Source of the DNA: Methylaequor sp002691245
Lineage (GTDB): Bacteria > Pseudomonadota > Alphaproteobacteria > Methylaequorales > Methylaequoraceae
Direction: 5' to 3'
Assembly: GCA_002691245.1 (NCBI GenBank)
Contig: NZHH01000048.1
Span: forward strand, 1-40,496
Length of the DNA stretch: 40,496 bases
The notes beneath the pieces were generated by a model. That model searched no databases, was not told the origin of the DNA, and was given only the letters and a program-made list of their open reading frames with translations. The position numbers were made by a program, and so were the translations under genes. Shown here in pieces: positions 1 through 7,569 of the stretch. Within the stretch, counting starts at the first letter, position 1, and each line of letters starts with the position of its first letter.

Positions 1-300
1 ATATAATAAATGCAATAATAAAAATGATAACATTATCTTGAAAAAGTAATACAAAAATATGTATTTAGGAATATTTCTCCAGATTTCTAAAAATGCAGAG
101 GCACCTATTAGTAGTTCGTCACCCTTAATGACGTGTATCCTTCTAATTAATTGTTTGTATGTTTTTGAGGTAAATTTTAAAGCATCTTTATTGTTTGTGA
201 TGTCAATCCATTTGAAATTATTATCTGAATGTTTTTTATAGTGGTTGATTTCAGAGTTACACAAATTACAGGATTTGTTATAAAAGACCTTAATTTTCAT
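1..300 (-). CDS. DUF393 (thiol-disulfide oxidoreductase DCC family) protein, partial
   Basis: An open minus-strand frame begins with ATG at 300-298 and stays open to the window edge, so about 100 residues are visible and the C-terminus is missing. Residues 6-14 read FYNKSCNLC, matching the family's N-terminal yDGxCxxC motif. Residues 66-80 (LIGASAFLEIWRNIP) match the conserved GAxAFxxxWxxxP stretch, and a hydrophobic segment follows as in DUF393 proteins. The family is predicted to act as a thiol-disulfide oxidoreductase because of the CxxC pair; the substrate is unknown. The start overlaps the 3' end of the photolyase-related gene by 11 bp, so it is probably translated from the same transcript as the two photolyase genes. 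The family call is fairly firm; the biochemical role is inference. Confidence 0.8.
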   Translation of the reverse strand, partial: MKIKVFYNKSCNLCNSEINHYKKHSDNNFKWIDITNNKDALKFTSKTYKQLIRRIHVIKGDELLIGASAFLEIWRNIPKYIFLYYFFKIMLSFLLLHLLY

Positions 301-1780
301 AAGTATTCACCTTTATAAATTTTTCAGCTGACTCAAAAATTTTTTGTTTCCGCTCAATTTTCATTTTTTCTAGAATTCTTACCATCATTGATAGTCTTGG
401 GTTTTGTAAAAAAAAAATTTTATTCTTCTCAATAAATCTCCAATATAAACCATCCATTATATCACACCATCCTCCCTTTTTAAAATGCATCATTTTTAAA
501 AAATAAGCAGACCCACAAATGTATGGTTTAGTTGCAAATATTCCACCATCACTAAATAAACCCATTCCATAAACATTAGGTGACATAACCCAATCGGAGG
601 AATCAACAAACATTTCCATAAACCACTTATAAACAGTTTTAGGTTCGATTTCACAAAGATTCATAATATTACACAATATCATCAGTCTTTCGATATGATG
701 AGTCCATCCATATTTTAATGCATTTTTAATAGAGTAGTCCAGAGGGTCTAATCCGGTAGTTGCACTATACCAAGTTGGCTTAAGTTTTTTCTTGTGATTA
801 AAAAAATTACCATTCTCTAGTTTTTTATCAAAATTTTGGTAAATACCCCTAATAAACTCTCTCCATCCAATTATTTGCCTAATGTAACCTTCATATGAAT
901 TAAGCTTTTGTGGAGGGTTAATTCTTATTTTTTCAACAATTTCCTTTGGTGTTATTAGACCTATATTTATATAAGGGCTCAAGGCAGAGTGAAATAATAC
1001 ATTATCCCTATCATCAACTGCATCTTCGTAATCACCAAAATTTTCTAATTTGTTTTTTAAAAAAAAATCTAAAAGTACGAATACGTCTTTTCGTGTAGTG
1101 CATAACCAGAACTCTTTTGTACTTCCGGGATGATCACAAAACTTATTTTCTATAATTTCTTTTAAGTGATGAGTGTGTTTAGTATCCTCGAACAAAAGCT
1201 TTTCAGGTAAATTAATCTGTTTAGGAAGTTTCTTTCTATTTTCTTCATCAAAACTCCATTTACCTCCTACTGGTTTATTATTATTGTCAATTAAAATTTT
1301 ATTTTTACTTCTCTGTATTTTATAAAAATTTGCCATGAAGGGTTTTTTTGTATTTTTTAAATAAATTTGAAAATCGTTTCTCGAGTTTAGAAACATTGGT
1401 GTTTGCAAATAATTAATCTTTACTTTATCTTCAAGATTTGTAATTAATTTTTTTTCAAAAACTTTATCTTCCACTTCGTAAATTGATACTTCTGAAATTT
1501 CATTATCATCAATTTCTTTTATTAATTTTTCTGTATAGGAATGAGAAAAATCAGAATCACTTATTTTTTTATACAGCACCTCAAAGTTTTCCTCATCTAA
1601 TTCATCTTTAAATGATCTCATGGCAGACAAAAAAAGAAGAATTTTTTGCTTATGGTGTTTCTCGTATGTACATAATCCCTCATCTTCACAAAGAAAAAAA
1701 ATATGATCTTCTTTAAAGTTTTTAAAATAATCCAGATTGAAAAGTTGATTTCCTAGAACAATAAAAAGTTTATTTTTCAT
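290..1780 (-). CDS. Cryptochrome/photolyase-related protein (PhrB (6-4)-like, DPRP family), Fe-S ligands absent
   Basis: The 496-residue protein aligns by eye with the deoxyribodipyrimidine photolyase-related family, whose studied bacterial members are (6-4) photolyases. It opens with the LGNQLF version of the family's LGDQL, then HHKQKILLFLSAMR near residue 43. The helical FAD domain has THHIERLM (His361, His362, Arg365), the HHxxR motif of that family, and later NVYGMGLFSDGG and ATKPY. The family's four Fe-S cysteines (350, 438, 441, 454 in Agrobacterium PhrB) seem missing: the first aligns with Pro346, and the CxxC...C loop is reduced to a short segment with only Cys439. It overlaps the upstream CPD photolyase gene and the downstream DUF393 gene by 11 bp each, which suggests one light-repair operon. 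Family membership is solid; (6-4) repair activity is inferred. Confidence 0.85.
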   Translation of the reverse strand: MKNKLFIVLGNQLFNLDYFKNFKEDHIFFLCEDEGLCTYEKHHKQKILLFLSAMRSFKDELDEENFEVLYKKISDSDFSHSYTEKLIKEIDDNEISEVSIYEVEDKVFEKKLITNLEDKVKINYLQTPMFLNSRNDFQIYLKNTKKPFMANFYKIQRSKNKILIDNNNKPVGGKWSFDEENRKKLPKQINLPEKLLFEDTKHTHHLKEIIENKFCDHPGSTKEFWLCTTRKDVFVLLDFFLKNKLENFGDYEDAVDDRDNVLFHSALSPYINIGLITPKEIVEKIRINPPQKLNSYEGYIRQIIGWREFIRGIYQNFDKKLENGNFFNHKKKLKPTWYSATTGLDPLDYSIKNALKYGWTHHIERLMILCNIMNLCEIEPKTVYKWFMEMFVDSSDWVMSPNVYGMGLFSDGGIFATKPYICGSAYFLKMMHFKKGGWCDIMDGLYWRFIEKNKIFFLQNPRLSMMVRILEKMKIERKQKIFESAEKFIKVNTYEN

Positions 1781-3200
1781 AATTTACGTTTTTTAAAGAA
1801 GAAAAAGCTTCTAAAGCTTTTTGTCTAGAATCCTTAACATCAACAACTGGTTTTGGATAGTCTCTTCCAATTTTAAATCCAATTTCTTCGCTTATATTTT
1901 CTGGGCATAACCAGGGTTCAAAAAGATATTTAACTGGAACTTTTCTTAGCTCTGGTATAAATCTTTTTATATAATCACCAGATGGATCAAATTTTTTTCC
2001 TTGTGTCACAGGGTTAAAAATTCTGAAATACGGAGCCGCATCTGTTCCTGTACCAGCAACCCACTGCCAACTTGCAGAATTACTTGCGTAATCAGCGTCA
2101 AATAGACAATCCCAAAACCACTTCTCACCATTATGCCAGTGTAAAAGTAGATTTTTAACCAAAAATGATCCAGTTATCATCCTTACCCTGTTATGCATAT
2201 AACCAGTTTCCCAAAGTTCTCTCATGCCTGCATCAACAATTGGAAAGCCTGTAAGTCCTTTTTTCCATAAATCAAGAAATTTAGTATTAGTCTGCCACGG
2301 AAAGTTATCAAACTTTTTTTGAAGATTTTTTGATTGAATTTCTGGAAAATGATACATCAAATTATAAAAAAATTCTCTCCAACCTAACTCACTTTTAAAT
2401 ATTTCCATGTTTTCCTTCTCAACATCCCACTTCGACTTTTCGACCTCATACCAAAGTGTATTTACTGAAATTTGACCCCAGTGTAGATATGGAGATAACC
2501 TAGAAACATTTTTTTTATTAGGATAATTTCGTCCTTCTGAATATTCATGAACACCATCCAAAAAAAATGAGTTCATAAGATCATAAGCATAAGACTCTCC
2601 GATTTTCCAATCTTTAACTAAATTATTTTCCCATGTTCGATTATTTAACAAACCAAGCTGGTTTAAGTCCAGTGATTTGAGTGAGTGGTTAAAAATTGAA
2701 ATTTTTTCACTGTAAGGTTTTCTAGGTGGACTATGATTTAGACATCCTCTTTTATAAAATGGTGTGAAAATTTTGTAAGGTGAACCATCATTTTTCAGTA
2801 TTTCCCATGGTTCCCATAGTAGTGATGCATTGAATGTTTTTACTTTAACTTTTTTTTTCAAGCTTTCTTTAAGTCTTGAATCTCTTTTTATCCTCCATGG
2901 TTCATAACACCTGTTCCAACAAATCTCTTTAACTTTATAAATATCTAAAATTTTACTAAAAATCTCGATGGGGTTACCTCTAAAAAAAACGAGTTTATTA
3001 CCAAGTTTTTTATTTAGATAATCTAACGATTGATGTAACCATACTTTGCCTGCCTCTCCAAAGTTCTTATCACAATTAATCTCATCATATATAAATATAC
3101 AGACTATTTTGTGATTGTTTTTTGATAAATAATTTAAAGAAGTATTATCATTAAGTCGTAAATCTTGTCTAAACCAATGTATTGAAATTTCTTCTTTCAT
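1770..3200 (-). CDS. phrB: Deoxyribodipyrimidine photolyase (CPD photolyase)
   Basis: This 476-residue flavoprotein would use blue light to split cyclobutane pyrimidine dimers in DNA. The N-terminal photolyase domain begins with IHWFRQDLRLNDN. The C-terminal FAD-binding domain contains SELGWREFFYNLMYHFP, GFPIVDAGMREL and TGYMHNRVRMITGSFLVK. The signature region includes SASWQWVAGTGTDAAPYFR, with Trp378 in the position of E. coli Trp382 and Asn374 in the position of the flavin-facing Asn378 of class I photolyases. Its length is normal for the class. It is the first gene of a minus-strand group of three, with a start overlapping nothing upstream and a 60-base divergent spacer to a MAPEG gene. 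Antenna chromophore type cannot be read safely. Confidence 0.95.
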   Translation of the reverse strand: MKEEISIHWFRQDLRLNDNTSLNYLSKNNHKIVCIFIYDEINCDKNFGEAGKVWLHQSLDYLNKKLGNKLVFFRGNPIEIFSKILDIYKVKEICWNRCYEPWRIKRDSRLKESLKKKVKVKTFNASLLWEPWEILKNDGSPYKIFTPFYKRGCLNHSPPRKPYSEKISIFNHSLKSLDLNQLGLLNNRTWENNLVKDWKIGESYAYDLMNSFFLDGVHEYSEGRNYPNKKNVSRLSPYLHWGQISVNTLWYEVEKSKWDVEKENMEIFKSELGWREFFYNLMYHFPEIQSKNLQKKFDNFPWQTNTKFLDLWKKGLTGFPIVDAGMRELWETGYMHNRVRMITGSFLVKNLLLHWHNGEKWFWDCLFDADYASNSASWQWVAGTGTDAAPYFRIFNPVTQGKKFDPSGDYIKRFIPELRKVPVKYLFEPWLCPENISEEIGFKIGRDYPKPVVDVKDSRQKALEAFSSLKNVNYEK

Positions 3201-3237
3201 TTTTTTTTTTTTATAATAAGTTTATGATTTGCTAAAT

Positions 3238-3269
3238 ATTATATTTAAAATTTATTTAATTTTTGTCAA
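3238..3269 (-). promoter_or_regulatory. Possible sigma70-type promoter for the photolyase operon
   Basis: On the minus strand a perfect TTGACA (3269-3264) is followed 20 bases later by TATAAT (3243-3238), about 40 bases upstream of the phrB start. The spacer is longer than the usual 17, although alternative -10 hexamers sit closer in this AT-rich stretch. The -35 box touches the start codon of the divergent MAPEG gene. AT richness makes chance matches likely. Confidence 0.35.
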
Positions 3270-3715
3270 TGCTTAGAACTGCCCTTGAATCTATATATAT
3301 ATTTTCAGTCATTTACTTAGTTTTAATTTATTACAAATTATGTAAAAATGTGATTTTTTTAAGAAGAAAGTCAAAAACCACAATTGGATATAAAAACAAA
3401 AAGCTAGAAAGAGCTGTAAGAGCTCACTCAAATTTTTGCGAAACGGTCCCCTTCATCCTACTTATAAGCTTTATTCTATACTTTAATAATTTACTTTTTT
3501 TTTGCGTACCTATGTTGATAATTTTAATTTTCGGAAGAACAATTCATGCCAGAGCAATCTCAAATCTCAACGAAAAACTAGAAGAGAGAAGAATAGGAAT
3601 GAAGTTAACTTTTTATTCACTTTATCTTGGTTTGGCAGGACTTATTTTTTATATATCTCAACTTATTTATTTTTCTTTGCAAGCAAGCATAAATACCACA
3701 ATTCTACCACAATAA
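3269..3715 (+). CDS. MAPEG family membrane protein
   Basis: The 148-residue protein has about four hydrophobic segments and the family's ERAVRAHSNFCETVPF motif (near residue 47) and GRTIHARAI (near residue 87), followed by RRIGMKLT. MAPEG proteins include eicosanoid and glutathione-dependent enzymes; the bacterial YecN/MAPEG members mostly lack a known substrate, so function stays open. An in-frame TTG lies 6 bases upstream (3263), but ATG at 3269 is the simpler start; no good ribosome-binding site is visible for either. It is divergent from the photolyase operon, and its 3' end is followed by tRNA-Ser on the other strand. Confidence 0.8.
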   Translation: MLRTALESIYIFSVIYLVLIYYKLCKNVIFLRRKSKTTIGYKNKKLERAVRAHSNFCETVPFILLISFILYFNNLLFFCVPMLIILIFGRTIHARAISNLNEKLEERRIGMKLTFYSLYLGLAGLIFYISQLIYFSLQASINTTILPQ

Positions 3716-3777
3716 TAAATATATAAGCCAATTATATAGATGGTTGTAGCGATTTTTTTCACACGAATTAGGCGTTT

Positions 3778-3869
3778 TGGCGGAGAGGATGGGATTCGAA
3801 CCCACGATAGATGTTACCACCTATAACGGTTTAGCAAACCGTCGCCTTCAGCCACTCGGCCACCTCTCC
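3778..3869 (-). tRNA. tRNA-Ser (anticodon GCU), CCA encoded
   Basis: The minus strand folds as a class II tRNA. The acceptor stem pairs GGAGAGG (3869-3863) with CCTCTCC (3788-3782), followed by discriminator G and a genome-encoded CCA (3780-3778). The D arm contains GCCGAGTGGCTGAAGGC, the anticodon stem-loop is CGGTTTGCTAAACCG with anticodon GCT at 3835-3833, there is a long variable arm as required for serine, and the T arm contains GGGTTCGAATCCC. The gene sits 5 bases downstream of the gatB stop codon on the same strand, so co-transcription with gatCAB is possible. Confidence 0.97.
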
Positions 3870-3874
3870 TAAAC

Positions 3875-5326
3875 TTACTTTGCCAACTTGTCTTTAAGTA
3901 GCTTGTTTACTACATTTGGGTTTGCTTTACCTTTAGATATTTTCATTACCTGCCCAACAAAGAAACCAAATAATCTTTCTTTTCCGTTTTTGTATTCATC
4001 TACCATTTTTGAATTTTCTTGTAAAACTGTATTAATTAAATTTTCTATCTCCGATTCATCTGAAACTTGAACTAATCCTTTGTTTTCAATAAATTCTTTA
4101 GCACTTTGACTAGAGGTAATGTATTCCTCAAACACTTCCTTAGCCTGCCTATTAGAAATTGAACCATCACTAACAAGATCAATTATTCCTCCAAGTTTAT
4201 CTGGACTTATTTCAGCATTAGATATAGGTCTGTCATTTTTTTTTAAGTATGAAAATAATTCACCTGTAACCCAACTTGTTACAATTTTAGGATCTCTATT
4301 ATTTACAACTTTTTCGAAAAAGTCTGCAGTTTCCTTGTCATTTGAAAGGATATCAGCATCATAATCACTCAAATTAAATTCATCCCTAAATCTTTTTCTT
4401 TTCATATCAGGAAGTTCTGGTAACGATTTTTTTAATCTCTCTATTTTTTCATCTGATATCTTTAGTGGAGGCAAATCAGGATCAGGAAAATATCTATAAT
4501 CATGAGACTCTTCTTTTCCTCTCATCGATCTTGTTTCACCGGAATTTGGATCAAAAAGTCTGGTTTCTTGAGTTACTTTTCCACCTTTCTCAATAATTTC
4601 TACTTGTCTTTTTGCTTCATACTCAATAGCTTGTTGAATAAATTTTACAGAATTTACATTTTTTATTTCACATCTTGTCCCCATATTTTCTCCAACAAGT
4701 CTTACTGAAACATTCACATCGGCTCTAAGATTTCCCTTTTCCATATTGCCATCACAACTTCCAACATACTTCAAGATATTACGAAGCTTCTTAACATACT
4801 CTGCAGCTTCATTTGGACTTCTCATGTCAGGTTCAGAAACAATTTCCATAAGAGCACAACCCGACCTATTCAAATCGATGAATGAATTTTTTACGTCTTG
4901 ATCATGTAAACTTTTTCCTGCGTCCTGTTCCAGATGAAGTCTTGTTATTCCTATTTTCTTTTCTATTCCATCAGACTCTATAGTAATAAATCCATTACCA
5001 ACAATAGGATGGTCAAATTGAGAAATTTGATACCCTTGAGGCAAATCAGGGTAAAAATAATTTTTTCTATCAAAGACTGATACTTTATTTATTTTTGCAT
5101 TTAAGCTTAATCCTGTTAGAACAGCTTGATCAACGCAATATTCATTAATAACAGGAAGCGCTCCAGGCATTCCAGAGTCAACCAATTCAACTTGTGAATT
5201 TGGTTCACCACCCCAATCTGTTGAGGCTACTGAAAAAAGTTTTGATTTTGAGCTTATTTGTGCATGCACCTCTAAACCAAGTATTACCTCCCATTTATTT
5301 TTTTTTCCTTGTACTACGTATTGCAT
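3875..5326 (-). CDS. gatB: Asp-tRNA(Asn)/Glu-tRNA(Gln) amidotransferase subunit B
   Basis: GatB is the kinase-like subunit of the GatCAB amidotransferase; it binds the misacylated tRNA and activates the Glu or Asp side chain. At 483 residues it has the usual length. It shows GLEVHAQISSKSKLFS near the N-terminus, DRKNYFYPDLPQGYQISQ, HLEQDAGKS, the DLNRSGCALMEIVSEPD segment, and YRYFPDPDLPPL, then the C-terminal YqeY-like tail ending in GQVMKISKGKANPNVVN. Its start shares one base with the gatA stop (TAATG), so translation is probably coupled. The complex is completed by gatA and gatC directly upstream. Confidence 0.97.
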   Translation of the reverse strand: MQYVVQGKKNKWEVILGLEVHAQISSKSKLFSVASTDWGGEPNSQVELVDSGMPGALPVINEYCVDQAVLTGLSLNAKINKVSVFDRKNYFYPDLPQGYQISQFDHPIVGNGFITIESDGIEKKIGITRLHLEQDAGKSLHDQDVKNSFIDLNRSGCALMEIVSEPDMRSPNEAAEYVKKLRNILKYVGSCDGNMEKGNLRADVNVSVRLVGENMGTRCEIKNVNSVKFIQQAIEYEAKRQVEIIEKGGKVTQETRLFDPNSGETRSMRGKEESHDYRYFPDPDLPPLKISDEKIERLKKSLPELPDMKRKRFRDEFNLSDYDADILSNDKETADFFEKVVNNRDPKIVTSWVTGELFSYLKKNDRPISNAEISPDKLGGIIDLVSDGSISNRQAKEVFEEYITSSQSAKEFIENKGLVQVSDESEIENLINTVLQENSKMVDEYKNGKERLFGFFVGQVMKISKGKANPNVVNKLLKDKLAK

Positions 5327-6777
5327 TAAAAACCTCTTGATCTTTCAATTAAACTTGCAGCACCAAGAACCGACACTTCATCAAACGGCTTTCCTATAAT
5401 TTGCAGACCAATGGGAAGCATCTCATTATTCAAACCTGAAGATACTGATATTGCTGGTAATCCAGCCAAACTAGCAGGAACTGTCAAAACATCATTCAAA
5501 TACATTTCTATGGGATCAGTTTGTTTTTCTCCAATTGGAAATGCTACATTTGGGGTTGTAGGAGTCAAAATTAAATCGCAAGATTTAAATGCTTGCTCAA
5601 AATCATTCGCTATTAACTTTCTAACCTTTAATGCTTTTAAATAATATGCATCATAATAACCAGCAGATAAAACATATGTTCCAATCATTAGTCTTCTCTT
5701 AACCTCTTTACCAAATCCTATTCCTCTTGTTTTCTTGTATAAACTATTTATGTCTTGCTCTGAAGATCTGAAACCATATCTTACTCCATCATATTTAGCT
5801 AAATTTGCAGATGCTTCTGCTGGAGCTATTATGTAATAAGTAGGTAAAGCAAACTCTGTATTTGGAAGAGATATTTCAACTATATCAGCCCCTTCAGACT
5901 TGAACCAAGTTATTCCATCCTTCCAAACATTTTGAATTTCATCATTTAAACCTTCAATTGAATATTCTTTAGGTATTCCAATTTTTTTTCCTTTTATATT
6001 ATATTTTTTAAAATCTAAGAAATTAGGAATTTCTCTATAAGAGCTTGTAGAATCTTTTTCATCTGAACTCGCCATACACTGAAGCATCAATGCAGAGTCT
6101 TCAACATTTTTTGCTATTGGGCCTGCTTGATCAAGCGATGAAGCAAATGCTATCATACCAAACCTAGAACATCTTCCATAAGTGGGTTTTAGACCAACCA
6201 AACCACAAAATGAGGCTGGCTGTCTAATTGATCCACCAGTGTCTGATCCAGTTGCAGCTAAACATAAACCACTCGCAACAGCAGATGCCGACCCACCAGA
6301 TGAACCGCCAGGAACAAGCCTTTTATTATCATCGGACTTTGGCGTTAGTGGATTTAAAACATTACCAAAAAAGCTTGTTGTATTAGCTGAACCCATTGCA
6401 AATTCATCCATATTCGTTTTTCCTAACATTACTGCTCCGGAATCCCAAAGATTTTTTGATACCGTTGATTCGTAGAAGGGAACAAAGTTTTCTAAAATTT
6501 TTGACCCTGCTGTTGTCTTTACACCATTTGTACAAAATAAATCTTTCATACCTATTGGAATACCCTCTAAGATTCTATTTTTTTTACTCATTATTCTGTG
6601 GTCAGCATTTTTAGCCATTTTCAATGCTATTTCAAAAGTATTTGTTATGAAACAATTTAATTCTATTTTGTCTTGTATTTTATCTATAAAAAATTTTGTT
6701 AATTCCAAGGAAGTAAAATCCTTTTTCTTCAAACCTTTAATTGCTGACGATATTGTTAGTTTAGAAAAGTCTGTCAC
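5326..6777 (-). CDS. gatA: Asp-tRNA(Asn)/Glu-tRNA(Gln) amidotransferase subunit A
   Basis: GatA is the amidase subunit that releases ammonia from glutamine for transfer to Glu-tRNA(Gln) or Asp-tRNA(Asn). The amidase-signature triad is visible: Lys78 in GMKDLF, the cis-Ser159 in GGSSGGSAS and Ser183 in GSDTGGSIRQP, with the same spacing as in characterised GatA proteins. At 483 residues the length is normal. The start is GTG, overlapping the gatC stop in a GTGA arrangement (6774-6777), and its stop shares a base with the gatB start. The gatC-gatA-gatB order is the usual one. Confidence 0.97.
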   Translation of the reverse strand: MTDFSKLTISSAIKGLKKKDFTSLELTKFFIDKIQDKIELNCFITNTFEIALKMAKNADHRIMSKKNRILEGIPIGMKDLFCTNGVKTTAGSKILENFVPFYESTVSKNLWDSGAVMLGKTNMDEFAMGSANTTSFFGNVLNPLTPKSDDNKRLVPGGSSGGSASAVASGLCLAATGSDTGGSIRQPASFCGLVGLKPTYGRCSRFGMIAFASSLDQAGPIAKNVEDSALMLQCMASSDEKDSTSSYREIPNFLDFKKYNIKGKKIGIPKEYSIEGLNDEIQNVWKDGITWFKSEGADIVEISLPNTEFALPTYYIIAPAEASANLAKYDGVRYGFRSSEQDINSLYKKTRGIGFGKEVKRRLMIGTYVLSAGYYDAYYLKALKVRKLIANDFEQAFKSCDLILTPTTPNVAFPIGEKQTDPIEMYLNDVLTVPASLAGLPAISVSSGLNNEMLPIGLQIIGKPFDEVSVLGAASLIERSRGF

Positions 6778-7061
6778 TCGATAACCTTTGGTACGACAAA
6801 GAATCCAGTATTATTTTCTGGAGAATTCTTAAGAATATCTTCGCTAGTGTAGTTCGACTTTGCTATATCTTTTCTCATAAACATTGATTCATCAAAAACT
6901 GAAAGCATAGGTTCTGTTTTTTCAGTTTCAACTTTTTTTAATTCATCCACCCAACCTAAAATATTATTAAGTTCGGATATTAAAGTATCTTCTTCATTTT
7001 GAAGAATTTCTATTCTTGCTAAAAGGGCAACCTTTTTTACTGTTGAATTATTAATAGACAT
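6774..7061 (-). CDS. gatC: Asp-tRNA(Asn)/Glu-tRNA(Gln) amidotransferase subunit C
   Basis: This 95-residue subunit stabilises the GatA-GatB pair. The N-terminal segment VKKVALLARIEIL matches the GatC helix, and the middle ILGWVDELKKVETEKTEPM matches the family's conserved core. It is first in the gatCAB operon, divergent from ruvX with only 37 bases between their start codons. That divergence is common in Alphaproteobacteria. Any promoters for both directions must overlap in the small spacer; no strong boxes can be picked out. Confidence 0.93.
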   Translation of the reverse strand: MSINNSTVKKVALLARIEILQNEEDTLISELNNILGWVDELKKVETEKTEPMLSVFDESMFMRKDIAKSNYTSEDILKNSPENNTGFFVVPKVIE

Positions 7062-7098
7062 AATATTAAACTAGATTAATTTATAAATAACATCAGGT

Positions 7099-7569
7099 AT
7101 GATTGTTCGCAATATAAAAGAGTTTAAAAAATTAACATATCAAAAAAAAATAATTTGTTTTGATTATGGGAAAAAAAAAATTGGTGTAGCTATATCTGAC
7201 GAAAATCATAAGATTAGCATTCCCATGAGTATAATTTTTAAAAATAAAGAATTTAAAAAAAATATAAAAGAACTCATTTGTAGTTATAATGTTGGTGGAA
7301 TATTGATGGGTTTACCAGTTGATCAAAATTATAAAACCAATAAAATGAGTCAATCAATCAAAGATGTTACAAAAAATATAGATTTTTATTTAAAAAATAA
7401 TAACCTCAAAATTCCAATATTTTTTTGGGACGAAAGTTTCACAAGTATAGAGGCAGAGATGAAAACTAACTATTTATTTAAAAATACAAAAAAACAAAAG
7501 GAATCAATCGATAAATACGCAGCTCAGATCATTTTAGACGACTTTTTTAGGTTCAAAGTAAATGAATAA
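7099..7569 (+). CDS. ruvX: RuvX/YqgF-type resolvase, putative pre-16S rRNA nuclease
   Basis: The 156-residue protein has the RNase H-like YqgF fold: CFDYGKKKIGVAISDE near residue 20 carries the first acidic residue, GGILMGLPVD follows the central strand, and FFWDESFTSIEAE plus DKYAAQIILDDFF hold the remaining acidic positions. E. coli YqgF takes part in 16S rRNA 5' end processing; a Holliday-junction role was proposed from the fold. The N-terminus is about 18 residues longer than the core, and a later start is not excluded. The stop overlaps the start of the CoA-transferase gene by 8 bases. Confidence 0.88.
   Translation: MIVRNIKEFKKLTYQKKIICFDYGKKKIGVAISDENHKISIPMSIIFKNKEFKKNIKELICSYNVGGILMGLPVDQNYKTNKMSQSIKDVTKNIDFYLKNNNLKIPIFFWDESFTSIEAEMKTNYLFKNTKKQKESIDKYAAQIILDDFFRFKVNE

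Noticed and set aside
59..241. 60-codon plus-strand open frame at the left edge
   Set aside because: It is antisense to the DUF393 gene, which has clear family motifs on the minus strand.
3502..3726. 74-codon frame overlapping the MAPEG gene
   Set aside because: It is another frame of the MAPEG coding sequence; the MAPEG frame carries the conserved motifs.
6182..6475. 97-codon frame opposite gatA
   Set aside because: Antisense shadow of the conserved amidase core, no family features.
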